This document shows, piece after piece, positions 28,427 to 35,872 of a stretch of DNA of 64,000 nt. The translations under genes and the position numbers were made by a program. The DNA lies in assembly GCA_024195265.1 (NCBI GenBank), contig JAJLRJ010000004.1, positions 5,609,159 through 5,673,158 of the forward strand. Direction: 5' to 3'. The stretch is from Dendrophyllia cribrosa (Eukaryota; Cnidaria; Anthozoa; Scleractinia; Dendrophylliidae). The number at the start of each line of letters is the position of its first letter. The first letter of the stretch is position 1. Below the pieces are notes generated by a model, which was given only the letters and a program-made list of their open reading frames with translations, was not told the origin of the DNA and did no database searches.

Positions 28427-31400
28427 TCACCTCAATCTCCAATGTCCTAAAGCAAGTGTATCAATTCCATTTCTCAAAATCACTCTCTTGTCATCATTGG
28501 CAGACAATGCAATCTTCTCCATTCTTTCTGTGAAAAGATGATGTTCTCTACTGCGAATCACATTTTGCTTCCTATGTATTTTTCCTTCTCCTTCCAAACA
28601 TTTCATAAAGTTGTTAAACCGCAACTGGTTTTTAATCACACATTTCTTTACACCTTTTGCTTTCTTTTCTTCTTTTCCATCATTCCACAGGAAAGCATAA
28701 AGTTTTGGTTTCAATGCCACAAATTCTGTCATGGTTTTTCCACCACATTCATCTTTCATCAACCCAATCTTTTTCTTGTTTTCTTTCACAATGGGCAATC
28801 CATTTAAAACAGCAGGATGATCTCTGGAAAAGTCATTTGTGTCAAAACGTTCTTTCACATCATCTGCAATATCTGCAAAGAAATCTTCTGTCCCAATCTC
28901 CAGGACCAAAGAATCTGTATCTGTATAAAGAACTTGGAGATCTTTCCACTTTTCTTTTGCATAGTTGAAATGAAAGTCATACATCAGGGTTTTGGAGAGA
29001 TCCAGAATTGACATTCCCACATAAACTGGTTTATTCATGCAAATCTGCGTTTTTCTCATCTTGATTGCAATCAAAAATTCACCGAAAATCTGCACATCAG
29101 CAAAGTTTGGTTTGTTGATCAACTTTTCTGCTCTTTCAACATCTTTCACCAATTCAATGGAAACTCTTTTTCGCACATTCTCCATTGTCTTCCCAAACAC
29201 TGAATTGTTCATTAGCTTGAAGAAATCTTTTTCAAATGCATTTTTTGCATTCATTCTCAGTTTTGTGTTTGTTTCAATGTATGATTTCATGAATGCAACT
29301 TCCTGAAATGCAATTCCTCTTCTCACTTTTTTCAACTTCATTCCCAGGGAAAGAAAGAGTTTCAGATTTTCTCCATGCAGAACCATTCTTTCTTTATCTC
29401 TCAGATTTTGAGTCAACTTCCACACTCCATCCAGTTGTAAACTTTCTGGAGCAAGCGGGAAATCATTGTGAGCATCATGCAGTTCATCTGGATATTCCAA
29501 ATCAACTTCCAGAATACATCCCACATTTTCTCCATCAACAAATTCTCTCCAATTCAACAATTCATTTTCTTTCATCCATTTGAATTTCCCAACTGGAAGA
29601 GGCTTTGACATTGCCCACCCATAAAGGTTATTTGCATCCAGATAAACCAAAAAACAAGAAGGCTGCTTTTCATTGAAATCTTTCATAAATCGATTATTTG
29701 CCTTTGCATATCTTTTAAATGCATTTGAATTTCCACCTCTCATTCCTCTTTCAACCATCAACAACATATCCACATCATTCAACAGTTGCAATGAAACTCC
29801 TGACATTTTCAACATAGCATTCCACGCCATTCCAGGGGTTGTGAAAAACTGGGCAGGATCCAATCCATAGTTTTCTTCGCAAAGTTTTCTGAAACTTTCA
29901 ACAACATCTGCCAACAACAAAACATCTGTTTTCAGATAGAGATCATGGAACTCTCCCATGTTTTTCATGTTCCATTTCCCCCAAACATTTTTTGCGTGTG
30001 CAAAATCTTCTTCTCCAACCCCCGCGTCATTCAATCTGGAGAAAAACGCTTCTTTCTCTGGAAGTGTTTCTCCAAACTTTTCAAATGAATCCATGAATTC
30101 ATAGGGATAAACTCCTTTTCTTGTCATCAAGTCAAACTTTTCTCCCTGGAAAAATCTGGCAGTTTCTGTCAAATCTGATTTGGGAAGATTCCCAATCAAG
30201 TTTCCCAGGGAAGAAGCCATGAATTTATATGAATCCAAAAACCGAATTTCATGTTTCACAACGATTTCTTTTCCATCCCGAGTTTTCTCTTTTTTCAACT
30301 CAAACTTCAGGGAGAAAGAGATATATTTCTCTTCATTATTGGGGATGCATTGAATATCCAGAATTTCATCCAATGTACCTAAAGCCCGCACGAAAAGATG
30401 CGAGTCATAGTTTGCCAAGTTGTGGAAAAACACGGGAGTGAATTTTGGTTTCTGAAACATCCGATTGCAAGAGCGATGAGCAGCTCCCCTGAATTTTCCT
30501 GTGAAATGGCAGTGATCTCGCACTTTCATCTTTTCTCCCTCTTTTTCAAATTCACCCCGACATAACCAACAAATCGCAGTTGCGTTATAGATTTTCCATT
30601 CTTCTGGAGTGAGAGGAATCATTGGTTTTGTTTTCAGTTTCAGTTGAGCAGTTTTCACTTCCTCAATGAGTTTTCTCACAAATTCTTTGGGAAGTTCAGC
30701 TGATTCGTTTTCATTTCCTGCTCTTTCCAACACAGGTTCCATTTTCAGAAAAGGAGAAACGAGATGAAAAGCAAATCCACAGGGAAGATGCTCTTGTATT
30801 TTTTGCGTTTGTTTCATTTTCCCTGCATCTTTCATGGGTTTCAAAATCGATTCAAAATCAGCATAACCAACCACTGGAACATGAATCATCTTTGAGAAGT
30901 TGCGGAAAGAACATGTTCCTTCAGGCATCACAATATTCACTGCTTCAAATTCAACGCAGTTGAGTTTGTGTTTTTTCAAGCTTTCTTCACTGGGGGATGA
31001 ATTGATGCATCTTTTGCAGAAGAATCTTTTTCGTTTTGTTTTCGAAACTTGTGATCCAGCCAAACGAGAAAAGTTTTTCACGATGCAGAAATGAGTTTTG
31101 AATTCCTTTTTCAACAGCAGCAAATCCACATGTTTTTCTTTTTCTTCATCCGTCGCTCTCAGGGTGAAAAGTTTTTTGTCCCATCCAAATACATTCACAG
31201 AAATATCGTTTCGTTTTTCAAATTTCCCAATATCTTCCAGAGTTGTTGGAAATGCAATTCCACTCCAATCAAGTTTTTCAGCTTGTTTTCTCAACAAAGG
31301 CGTGATTCTTTCAGGATTCTGCACCACCCAGTTCCTTGTTGTTGTCACGCACCATTTAAAACACATTTCATCTTTGTTTTTCATGTTCACCACAGCGTTC

Positions 31401-32245
31401 TTTTTTGCCACTTCTTTTGGGAGAGAAATCCATGAAGATCCACCCAATGGTTTCCACCGAATGACATGAAGTTCTAATCTGAGCACTTTTTCAAACGCCC
31501 AGTTTGATCCTCTTTGGTTGAAGTTTTCCAGGTTCATCAACATTTCTCTGCTCATTTCATCAAACAACTCACCTGCATCATTTCCTTCCAGATTTCTTTT
31601 CATGCGGGAATGGGAGAATGGTGTTTCTTCAATCATGCCATCGTCACTCAAATCGGGTTTCACCAACAGAGAGACTAAAACACATTTCACTTTTGTTTGC
31701 CGATTTTGCTTTATCAACTCAACAACTTCACTCCTCACTTTCCGGAGAAAATCTTGTGGAGTTGGGGAATCATCTCCTTGAATGACGAATTGTCTGGCAA
31801 ATCCTCTCAAAGCAGATTTTCCTTCTTCAACAACAACCTTTTGCCCCCACAATGCAGCAATCTGTTTTTTCAATCTTTCAACTGCAGGAGTTGATCTTCT
31901 CCTAATTTCCACATCATCCACATCTTCCAACCAATCTGCCCAGTTTGAAATATTTTCTGTTTGTTTTGAAATGACTTTGGGAATGATTTTGGGGAGAACT
32001 TTTCTTTTCCCCGGAATCAAAATAGGCACATCAAGTTGTTTATTTTCCTCATCTAGGGGGTTGGCTTTTTTGTGTTGCCAAATTCTCAAACGAGCTGCTT
32101 TATTCATTTTGGGTTGATCGTTTTTCCCACCTCCAGTCCAAAGATTTTCAATTAAAAAGTTCACTAAATCATCTCTCCTCAATCTAGACCAACCTTTCAA
32201 TCCGGATGATCTCGCAAATGATTTCAATGCATTCAAAGTTGCCAT
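28427..32245 (-). CDS. Protein-primed family B DNA polymerase
   Basis: The 1,272-aa protein replicates the element, presumably priming from a terminal protein at the TIRs. A SAP-like DNA-binding segment lies at residues 5-36. A C2H2-type zinc motif lies around 410-430 (CKRC...HKLNC). The exonuclease domain has motif I (YADFES, 461-466), II (HNLANYDSH, 608-616) and III (YLKTDVLL, 770-777). Between motifs I and II is CWLCRG...DHCHFTGKFRGAAH (559-590), an endonuclease-VII-like zinc insertion common in Polinton polymerases. Polymerase motifs are A (YLDANNLYG, 868-876), B (KLMNNSVFG, 1010-1018) and C (YTDTDS, 1107-1112). Key aspartates are present. It ends with ALGHWRL, as in relatives. The ATG has an ATTTAAAATG context and is divergent from the gene at 32283, 37 nt away. 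Intact. Confidence 0.97.
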   Translation of the reverse strand: MATLNALKSFARSSGLKGWSRLRRDDLVNFLIENLWTGGGKNDQPKMNKAARLRIWQHKKANPLDEENKQLDVPILIPGKRKVLPKIIPKVISKQTENISNWADWLEDVDDVEIRRRSTPAVERLKKQIAALWGQKVVVEEGKSALRGFARQFVIQGDDSPTPQDFLRKVRSEVVELIKQNRQTKVKCVLVSLLVKPDLSDDGMIEETPFSHSRMKRNLEGNDAGELFDEMSREMLMNLENFNQRGSNWAFEKVLRLELHVIRWKPLGGSSWISLPKEVAKKNAVVNMKNKDEMCFKWCVTTTRNWVVQNPERITPLLRKQAEKLDWSGIAFPTTLEDIGKFEKRNDISVNVFGWDKKLFTLRATDEEKEKHVDLLLLKKEFKTHFCIVKNFSRLAGSQVSKTKRKRFFCKRCINSSPSEESLKKHKLNCVEFEAVNIVMPEGTCSFRNFSKMIHVPVVGYADFESILKPMKDAGKMKQTQKIQEHLPCGFAFHLVSPFLKMEPVLERAGNENESAELPKEFVRKLIEEVKTAQLKLKTKPMIPLTPEEWKIYNATAICWLCRGEFEKEGEKMKVRDHCHFTGKFRGAAHRSCNRMFQKPKFTPVFFHNLANYDSHLFVRALGTLDEILDIQCIPNNEEKYISFSLKFELKKEKTRDGKEIVVKHEIRFLDSYKFMASSLGNLIGNLPKSDLTETARFFQGEKFDLMTRKGVYPYEFMDSFEKFGETLPEKEAFFSRLNDAGVGEEDFAHAKNVWGKWNMKNMGEFHDLYLKTDVLLLADVVESFRKLCEENYGLDPAQFFTTPGMAWNAMLKMSGVSLQLLNDVDMLLMVERGMRGGNSNAFKRYAKANNRFMKDFNEKQPSCFLVYLDANNLYGWAMSKPLPVGKFKWMKENELLNWREFVDGENVGCILEVDLEYPDELHDAHNDFPLAPESLQLDGVWKLTQNLRDKERMVLHGENLKLFLSLGMKLKKVRRGIAFQEVAFMKSYIETNTKLRMNAKNAFEKDFFKLMNNSVFGKTMENVRKRVSIELVKDVERAEKLINKPNFADVQIFGEFLIAIKMRKTQICMNKPVYVGMSILDLSKTLMYDFHFNYAKEKWKDLQVLYTDTDSLVLEIGTEDFFADIADDVKERFDTNDFSRDHPAVLNGLPIVKENKKKIGLMKDECGGKTMTEFVALKPKLYAFLWNDGKEEKKAKGVKKCVIKNQLRFNNFMKCLEGEGKIHRKQNVIRSREHHLFTERMEKIALSANDDKRVILRNGIDTLALGHWRLR

Positions 32246-32282
32246 TTTAAATGGGGTAAAAAGATTTTTTCCCTATTTAAAA
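32246..32282. promoter_or_regulatory. 37-nt divergent promoter between PolB and an HTH gene
   Basis: Both flanking start codons are preceded by TTTAAA: ATTTAAAATG for PolB on the - strand and ATTTAAAAATG on the + strand. The interval holds little else but a TTTTTTCCC run. A symmetrical bidirectional promoter is the likely reading. Confidence 0.5.
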
Positions 32283-32774
32283 ATGAAGTTTTCAATCCAA
32301 GAGCAAGGAAAAGAAAAGCAAATCTTTTTCACATTCAAAGAAGCCCAGGAACAAACTGGTCTTCCCTCAAAAACGATTTTGAGAGTTTTGAAATCACACA
32401 ACATCAAATATTTCAGACGAGCTGACAAAAAAACCTTTTGGATTCAGGAGGAAGAAGAGTCACCATTTATCCCGATTGATGGAGAAGATTTTTTCACCGC
32501 AGAGGAAATTCAGGAAAGATTTGGATTATCACGCACAGTTTTTTTCAATCAACTCTGCAAGAAAAGAACGCATTTTCTGGATTCAACCGAGAAATCTCAT
32601 GAAGTCACTTGGACATCTCCCAGACTGGAAAAGTTTCTCGATTTGATGAAAGAGAAAGCTATGGTTGAAAAAGTTCTTCATTTTCGCTCAAGAAAAGGAA
32701 TACCAAAAATGGACTCAGATAAAAAGTCTGCGATAAACAAAATCGTTGACCAAACTTGTCAAGCCACATTTTGA
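32283..32774 (+). CDS. HTH-repeat protein, Polinton accessory
   Basis: 163 aa, function unknown. Residues 15-59 (FTFKEAQEQTGLPSKTILRV and onward) and 68-110 (DFFTAEEIQERFGLSRTVFF) each look like a short helix-turn-helix module followed by a charged beta strand, resembling NUMOD1-type DNA-binding repeats. The second module is shared with the next gene at 32798, and related modules occur in the protein at 34397. The divergent start with PolB suggests early expression and a DNA-binding regulatory role. No enzymatic motif is seen. Confidence 0.75.
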   Translation: MKFSIQEQGKEKQIFFTFKEAQEQTGLPSKTILRVLKSHNIKYFRRADKKTFWIQEEEESPFIPIDGEDFFTAEEIQERFGLSRTVFFNQLCKKRTHFLDSTEKSHEVTWTSPRLEKFLDLMKEKAMVEKVLHFRSRKGIPKMDSDKKSAINKIVDQTCQATF

Positions 32775-32797
32775 ATTTTTTCTTCATTGGATAAAAA

Positions 32798-33073
32798 ATG
32801 AACAAAGAAAAACTTTTTACAATTGAGGGGCAAGATTTCTTTTCCGTGGAGGAAATCCAAATTTCACTGGCTGAAATAAAAAATCATGCAACTTGGATTC
32901 ATCCTAAATTTTACAAAGCATGTGGGTTGACGGATGAAGAAATCGCATGGATGAAATGGGCTGAAATTGAAACCAACTTTCAGAAAGCTGTTGATATGGC
33001 AAATGGTTTTCTTCCAGTCAAAAATGAAAAAGACAGGCAGTTTATGGAGAAATGGATTTGGAAAATAAAATGA
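32798..33073 (+). CDS. Small HTH-module paralogue
   Basis: 91 aa. The N-terminus (IEGQDFFSVEEIQISLAEI) is clearly homologous to residues 64-85 of the preceding protein (IDGEDFFTAEEIQERFG), indicating gene duplication followed by shortening. The rest (WIHPKFYKACGLTDEEIAWM, then FQKAVDMANGF) is not recognised. The start has a TAAAAAATG context, and the gene lies 23 nt after its neighbour. Function unknown; DNA binding is inferred from the shared module only. Confidence 0.65.
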   Translation: MNKEKLFTIEGQDFFSVEEIQISLAEIKNHATWIHPKFYKACGLTDEEIAWMKWAEIETNFQKAVDMANGFLPVKNEKDRQFMEKWIWKIK

Positions 33074-33095
33074 TTTTTTTATCTCCACCAAGAAA

Positions 33096-33341
33096 ATGAA
33101 TCCCTAAAAAGTTTCCATTTCCAAGATCACTCTCCAAGAACCTCAAAAACGAACCTCTGGAAAGATTTCATATTGTCTTCTCCCATGTTCTCTCAATGAC
33201 CAAAAACTTCAACTGAAACTCCAAACAAAGTTTAAAATCTTTGCTCATGAAGGAGATTCTTTTTCACTGGGTATCAATCTCCCTGAAGAAAACATCCCCT
33301 TTTCCACAAACTGGAAGCTCATCTTCGCTCAGCTGCAGTGA
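33096..33341 (+). pseudogene. Short frame with in-frame stop at codon 4
   Basis: An ATG at 33096 is followed at 33105-33107 by TAA, after which the same frame stays open for 77 codons to the TGA at 33339-33341. Composition resembles neighbouring element genes. The end overlaps the next frame (starting near 33338), which lacks an ATG. The two pieces therefore look like one former gene carrying a nonsense change and a frame change, or else an unusual expression mode. No homology recognised. Confidence 0.45.
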
Positions 33342-33727
33342 AAAAACAACCAGAAGTGAAAAAACTTTCTCCATCTTTTGCTAAGTTTCACGCGGAAGAT
33401 TTCACTCTCTTGAAAGTGGATAAATCTGAGCAAGAAAAGATCTTCGCAAAGATTTATCCCTCCAAACTTCCTAAAACAGATTTCTCTTGTCGTTTTTGGG
33501 AGTTGGTTGATGGGAAGAAGAAAAAACCCATTCTGAAACAAAAAGAACTCATTGGCATGCCACTTTTTGGGCAAGTTGTCTTTTCCATCAAACATCTTTT
33601 CTGTGGAAATGTTAAATCTATCACAGCAATTGTGGATGAAGTTTTAGTGGAGGAAATGGTTCAAACTGCCTCAGTATTCGATGATTACGAAGATAAAAAT
33701 GAGGATGAGGATGAAGATGAAGTTTGA
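33338..33727 (+). CDS. Unknown protein with acidic tail; lacks an upstream ATG
   Basis: About 129 codons are open from 33287, but the first ATG in frame is some 70 codons in. The visible frame could start at GTG 33338 only by a non-standard start. It contains SPSFAKFHAEDFTLLKV, then RFWELVDGKKKKPILKQ, and ends in an acidic Asp/Glu run. It overlaps the end of the frame at 33096-33341 in another register, which suggests one gene split by an indel. Not recognised. The acidic tail recalls viral DNA-mimic or chaperone-like proteins, but this is not evidence of function. Confidence 0.5.
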   Translation: MKKQPEVKKLSPSFAKFHAEDFTLLKVDKSEQEKIFAKIYPSKLPKTDFSCRFWELVDGKKKKPILKQKELIGMPLFGQVVFSIKHLFCGNVKSITAIVDEVLVEEMVQTASVFDDYEDKNEDEDEDEV

Positions 33728-33769
33728 TTTGACATCTCAGATGTGAAATCATTTTGGAAGTTTAAGTTA

Positions 33770-34120
33770 AAGTTAGCAGAAATATCTTTTTTCATTTTTT
33801 ATTTTCCTCAGGAGGCTGAAAAAATCTATTTTTGTTTTTTATTTTTTTATTTTTTTTATTTTTGAATTTCTTTACCTTGGATGAACTTTTTAATGAAACA
33901 AAATAATCTCCTGATAAATTTTAGCAGAAACATCATAAAATAATCTCCTGATAAAATTTTAGCAGAAATATCTTTTTTCATTTTTTATTTTCCTCAGGAG
34001 GCTGAAAAAATCTATTTTTGTTTTTTATTTTTTTATTTTTTTTTATTTTTGAATTTCTTTACCTTGGATGAACTTTTTAATGAAACAAAATAATCTCCTG
34101 ATAAATTTTAGCAGAAACAT
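33770..34120. repeat. Duplicated 188-bp AT-rich non-coding unit
   Basis: Two direct copies (about 33,773-33,945 and 33,959-34,120) share AGCAGAAATATCTTTTTTCA, then TCCTCAGGAGGCTGAAAAAA and TGGATGAACTTTTTAATGAA. The interval 33,728-34,396 is the longest non-coding stretch between Polinton genes. Confidence 0.85.
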
Positions 34121-34197
34121 TTTTGTCATTTGTCAATGTGTGAATTAGAAAACTTTTTGGCGGGAAAAAGATTGGCAAAAATCCTAAATGTGGAATG

Positions 34198-34347
34198 AAA
34201 AATCTTCTCCAGAAAATCATTTCACAAAATCCATTTGGAAATCTTCTCCAGAAAATCATTTCACAAAATCCATTTGGAAATCATTGCATAAAATCCATTT
34301 GGAAATCTTCTCCAGAAAATCATTTCACAAAATCTTCTCCAGAAAAC
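34198..34347. repeat. 39-bp tandem repeat before the HTH-array gene
   Basis: Three and a half copies of a unit containing AATCTTCTCCAGAAAATCAT followed by TTCACAAAATCCATTTGG, partly truncated. It resembles the CTCCAGAAAA motifs of the inner TIR, so it may derive from it. A regulatory role upstream of the gene at 34397 is possible. Confidence 0.8.
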
Positions 34348-34396
34348 TTTGAGAACATTTTTGTGGTTTTCTTTTTCTTTTTTGACATCTATCAAA

Positions 34397-35362
34397 ATGT
34401 GGGTTTTGATAGATGCGTTTTCAAAACAACGTCTCAGTCCAAGATTTGCTTCACAGGCGGCTCTTGCAAGATTTATGAAGTTCACTCCAAAGGCTCTCAA
34501 CAAAGCAATCAATGAAGGGAGGAATGTTTTTTCTTTCCAAGGTCGAGAAGCCAAAGTTGCAAATCAAACTCAAGATCGATTGGCAGTTCATAATTCTCCC
34601 GAAGAACCACCTTTGCAAACTTTTGAAACAATGGCTGAGATGGCTCAGTGGATTGGAGTAACTCGCCAAGCAATCTATGCCGCGTTCAATCGTTATGTTG
34701 AAAAACGTTTTGTTAAGAAAGATGGGAAGAAATTATTCCTGTCAAGAACCTTTGAAAAAGGGCCGTTGACAGATCCTTGGGTGGAAGATGAAACACCAAC
34801 TCCAAAGAAGATTCAGTCCATTTCCATTCGCATTTCATCATCTTCAACAACAACTATTTTTCCCAGTGTTTCAGCAGCTACAAAGGAACTAGGAATTGAT
34901 TCAGGAACCATTCGCAATGCGTTGAAAAGTGGGAGAAACAGTTTCACACGAAGAAGTGATGGAGAAAAATTCAAAGTGGAAAAAGTTGAGAAACCAACTC
35001 CACCATCTCTTCCTCCCAAACCCGTTCCCCAACCACTAGATGAGAATTATGTTTTTTCTGATTCTATTTGGGATAAAGTGCTAGAAAACTTCAAAGGGTT
35101 CACTTCAGCTCATGAATTTGCAGACATACCAGCAGGAAAAAATGATCAAATCGTGATTTGTAATATGCGCTCAGGTGTGTGGTTTCGCGCGAAAGATTAT
35201 TGGGATGTTCAAAAATGGTTTGACAAACATGGTTATAAATCTTATCCTGATTTGGAAGAGTATAAGGAGAATCTCTCAAGAGGGCAATGGACTTTTCATC
35301 CGCAAAAATCATGCACTTCAGCGCCTGAATTGTGGACACGAACTACATTCATCAAGAACTGA
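34397..35362 (+). CDS. Triple HTH/NUMOD1-like repeat protein
   Basis: 321 aa from the ATG at 34397. The frame extends upstream without an ATG, and this ATG has the context ATCTATCAAAATG, identical to that of the capsid gene. Three modules of about 40 residues repeat at 15-55, 73-116 and 152-197. Each has the pattern F-x-S/T-x-x-x-A-A, then a small HTH (LGIDSGTIRNALKSGRN) and a basic strand (RRSDGEKFKV). This is the NUMOD1-like arrangement found beside homing nucleases, here without a nuclease. A proline-rich linker (about 200-215) and a C-terminal domain of about 85 residues follow, with WFRAKDYWDVQKWF. It is probably a sequence-specific DNA-binding regulator of the element. Inferred from structure only. 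Confidence 0.75.
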   Translation: MWVLIDAFSKQRLSPRFASQAALARFMKFTPKALNKAINEGRNVFSFQGREAKVANQTQDRLAVHNSPEEPPLQTFETMAEMAQWIGVTRQAIYAAFNRYVEKRFVKKDGKKLFLSRTFEKGPLTDPWVEDETPTPKKIQSISIRISSSSTTTIFPSVSAATKELGIDSGTIRNALKSGRNSFTRRSDGEKFKVEKVEKPTPPSLPPKPVPQPLDENYVFSDSIWDKVLENFKGFTSAHEFADIPAGKNDQIVICNMRSGVWFRAKDYWDVQKWFDKHGYKSYPDLEEYKENLSRGQWTFHPQKSCTSAPELWTRTTFIKN

Positions 35363-35389
35363 GTTTTTCATTTCCCAGAAATGAAAAAA

Positions 35390-35731
35390 TTATTCAAAGT
35401 GTTTATCATATTTTCTCTCAAACTTTTCCAAATCTAATCCCAAATCAATCACAATCCCATGAACTGCTACCATTGCTGGAAGAAATTCATTTCGATCAAA
35501 TTTTCCACTTCTCAAAGCAAAACGTAAATCAGCCAATGTTTGCTCGTAAGTTGTGAACGCGAACTTTGTCATTTCAATTTTGTTTCCATATTTCTTCATT
35601 TCATTCCCTGTTTTAATGATCAGTCCTGCACCTGAAATCACTCCCAAAATCACAGGATTCATTGTCACTCCTCCAGCAATTGCGCCAATCGCAACAAGAG
35701 CGGAAGATGTCAAATTCACAAACAAATTCAT
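35390..35731 (-). CDS. Small membrane protein
   Basis: 113 aa from the ATG at 35731 (an upstream TTG extension is less likely). Residues 2-45 form a hydrophobic stretch rich in Gly/Ala (LVAIGAIAGGVTMNPVILGV) that could make two close membrane helices. A basic and then mixed-charge tail follows (KYGNKIEMTKFAFTTYEQTL). It is last in the leftward cluster ATPase - fibre - 27-aa ORF - this gene, and ends 28 nt from the convergent gene at 35362. A membrane or virion-associated role is a guess. Confidence 0.65.
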   Translation of the reverse strand: MNLFVNLTSSALVAIGAIAGGVTMNPVILGVISGAGLIIKTGNEMKKYGNKIEMTKFAFTTYEQTLADLRFALRSGKFDRNEFLPAMVAVHGIVIDLGLDLEKFERKYDKHFE

Positions 35732-35785
35732 CTTTTTGAAATGTTTGTGAGCTCTTTTCAAACACCAAAATCTTTTGTGATAGAA

Positions 35786-35869
35786 TCAGAATAATTGCTT
35801 GATCTCTTCCAGTTTTTCTTCTGTTATGTCAGGGGAGATGTGGTTGAAACTAAAAATGTCTTCTTTCAT
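35786..35869 (-). CDS. 27-residue micro-ORF between fibre and membrane genes
   Basis: The ATG lies 3 nt after the TAA of the fibre gene (TAAAAAATG), the same tight spacing and start motif as neighbouring genes. The product is 27 aa, with FNHISPDITEEKLEEIKQLF predicted as an amphipathic helix. No homology recognised. Only the context argues that it is expressed. Confidence 0.4.
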   Translation of the reverse strand: MKEDIFSFNHISPDITEEKLEEIKQLF

Positions 35870-35872
35870 TTT

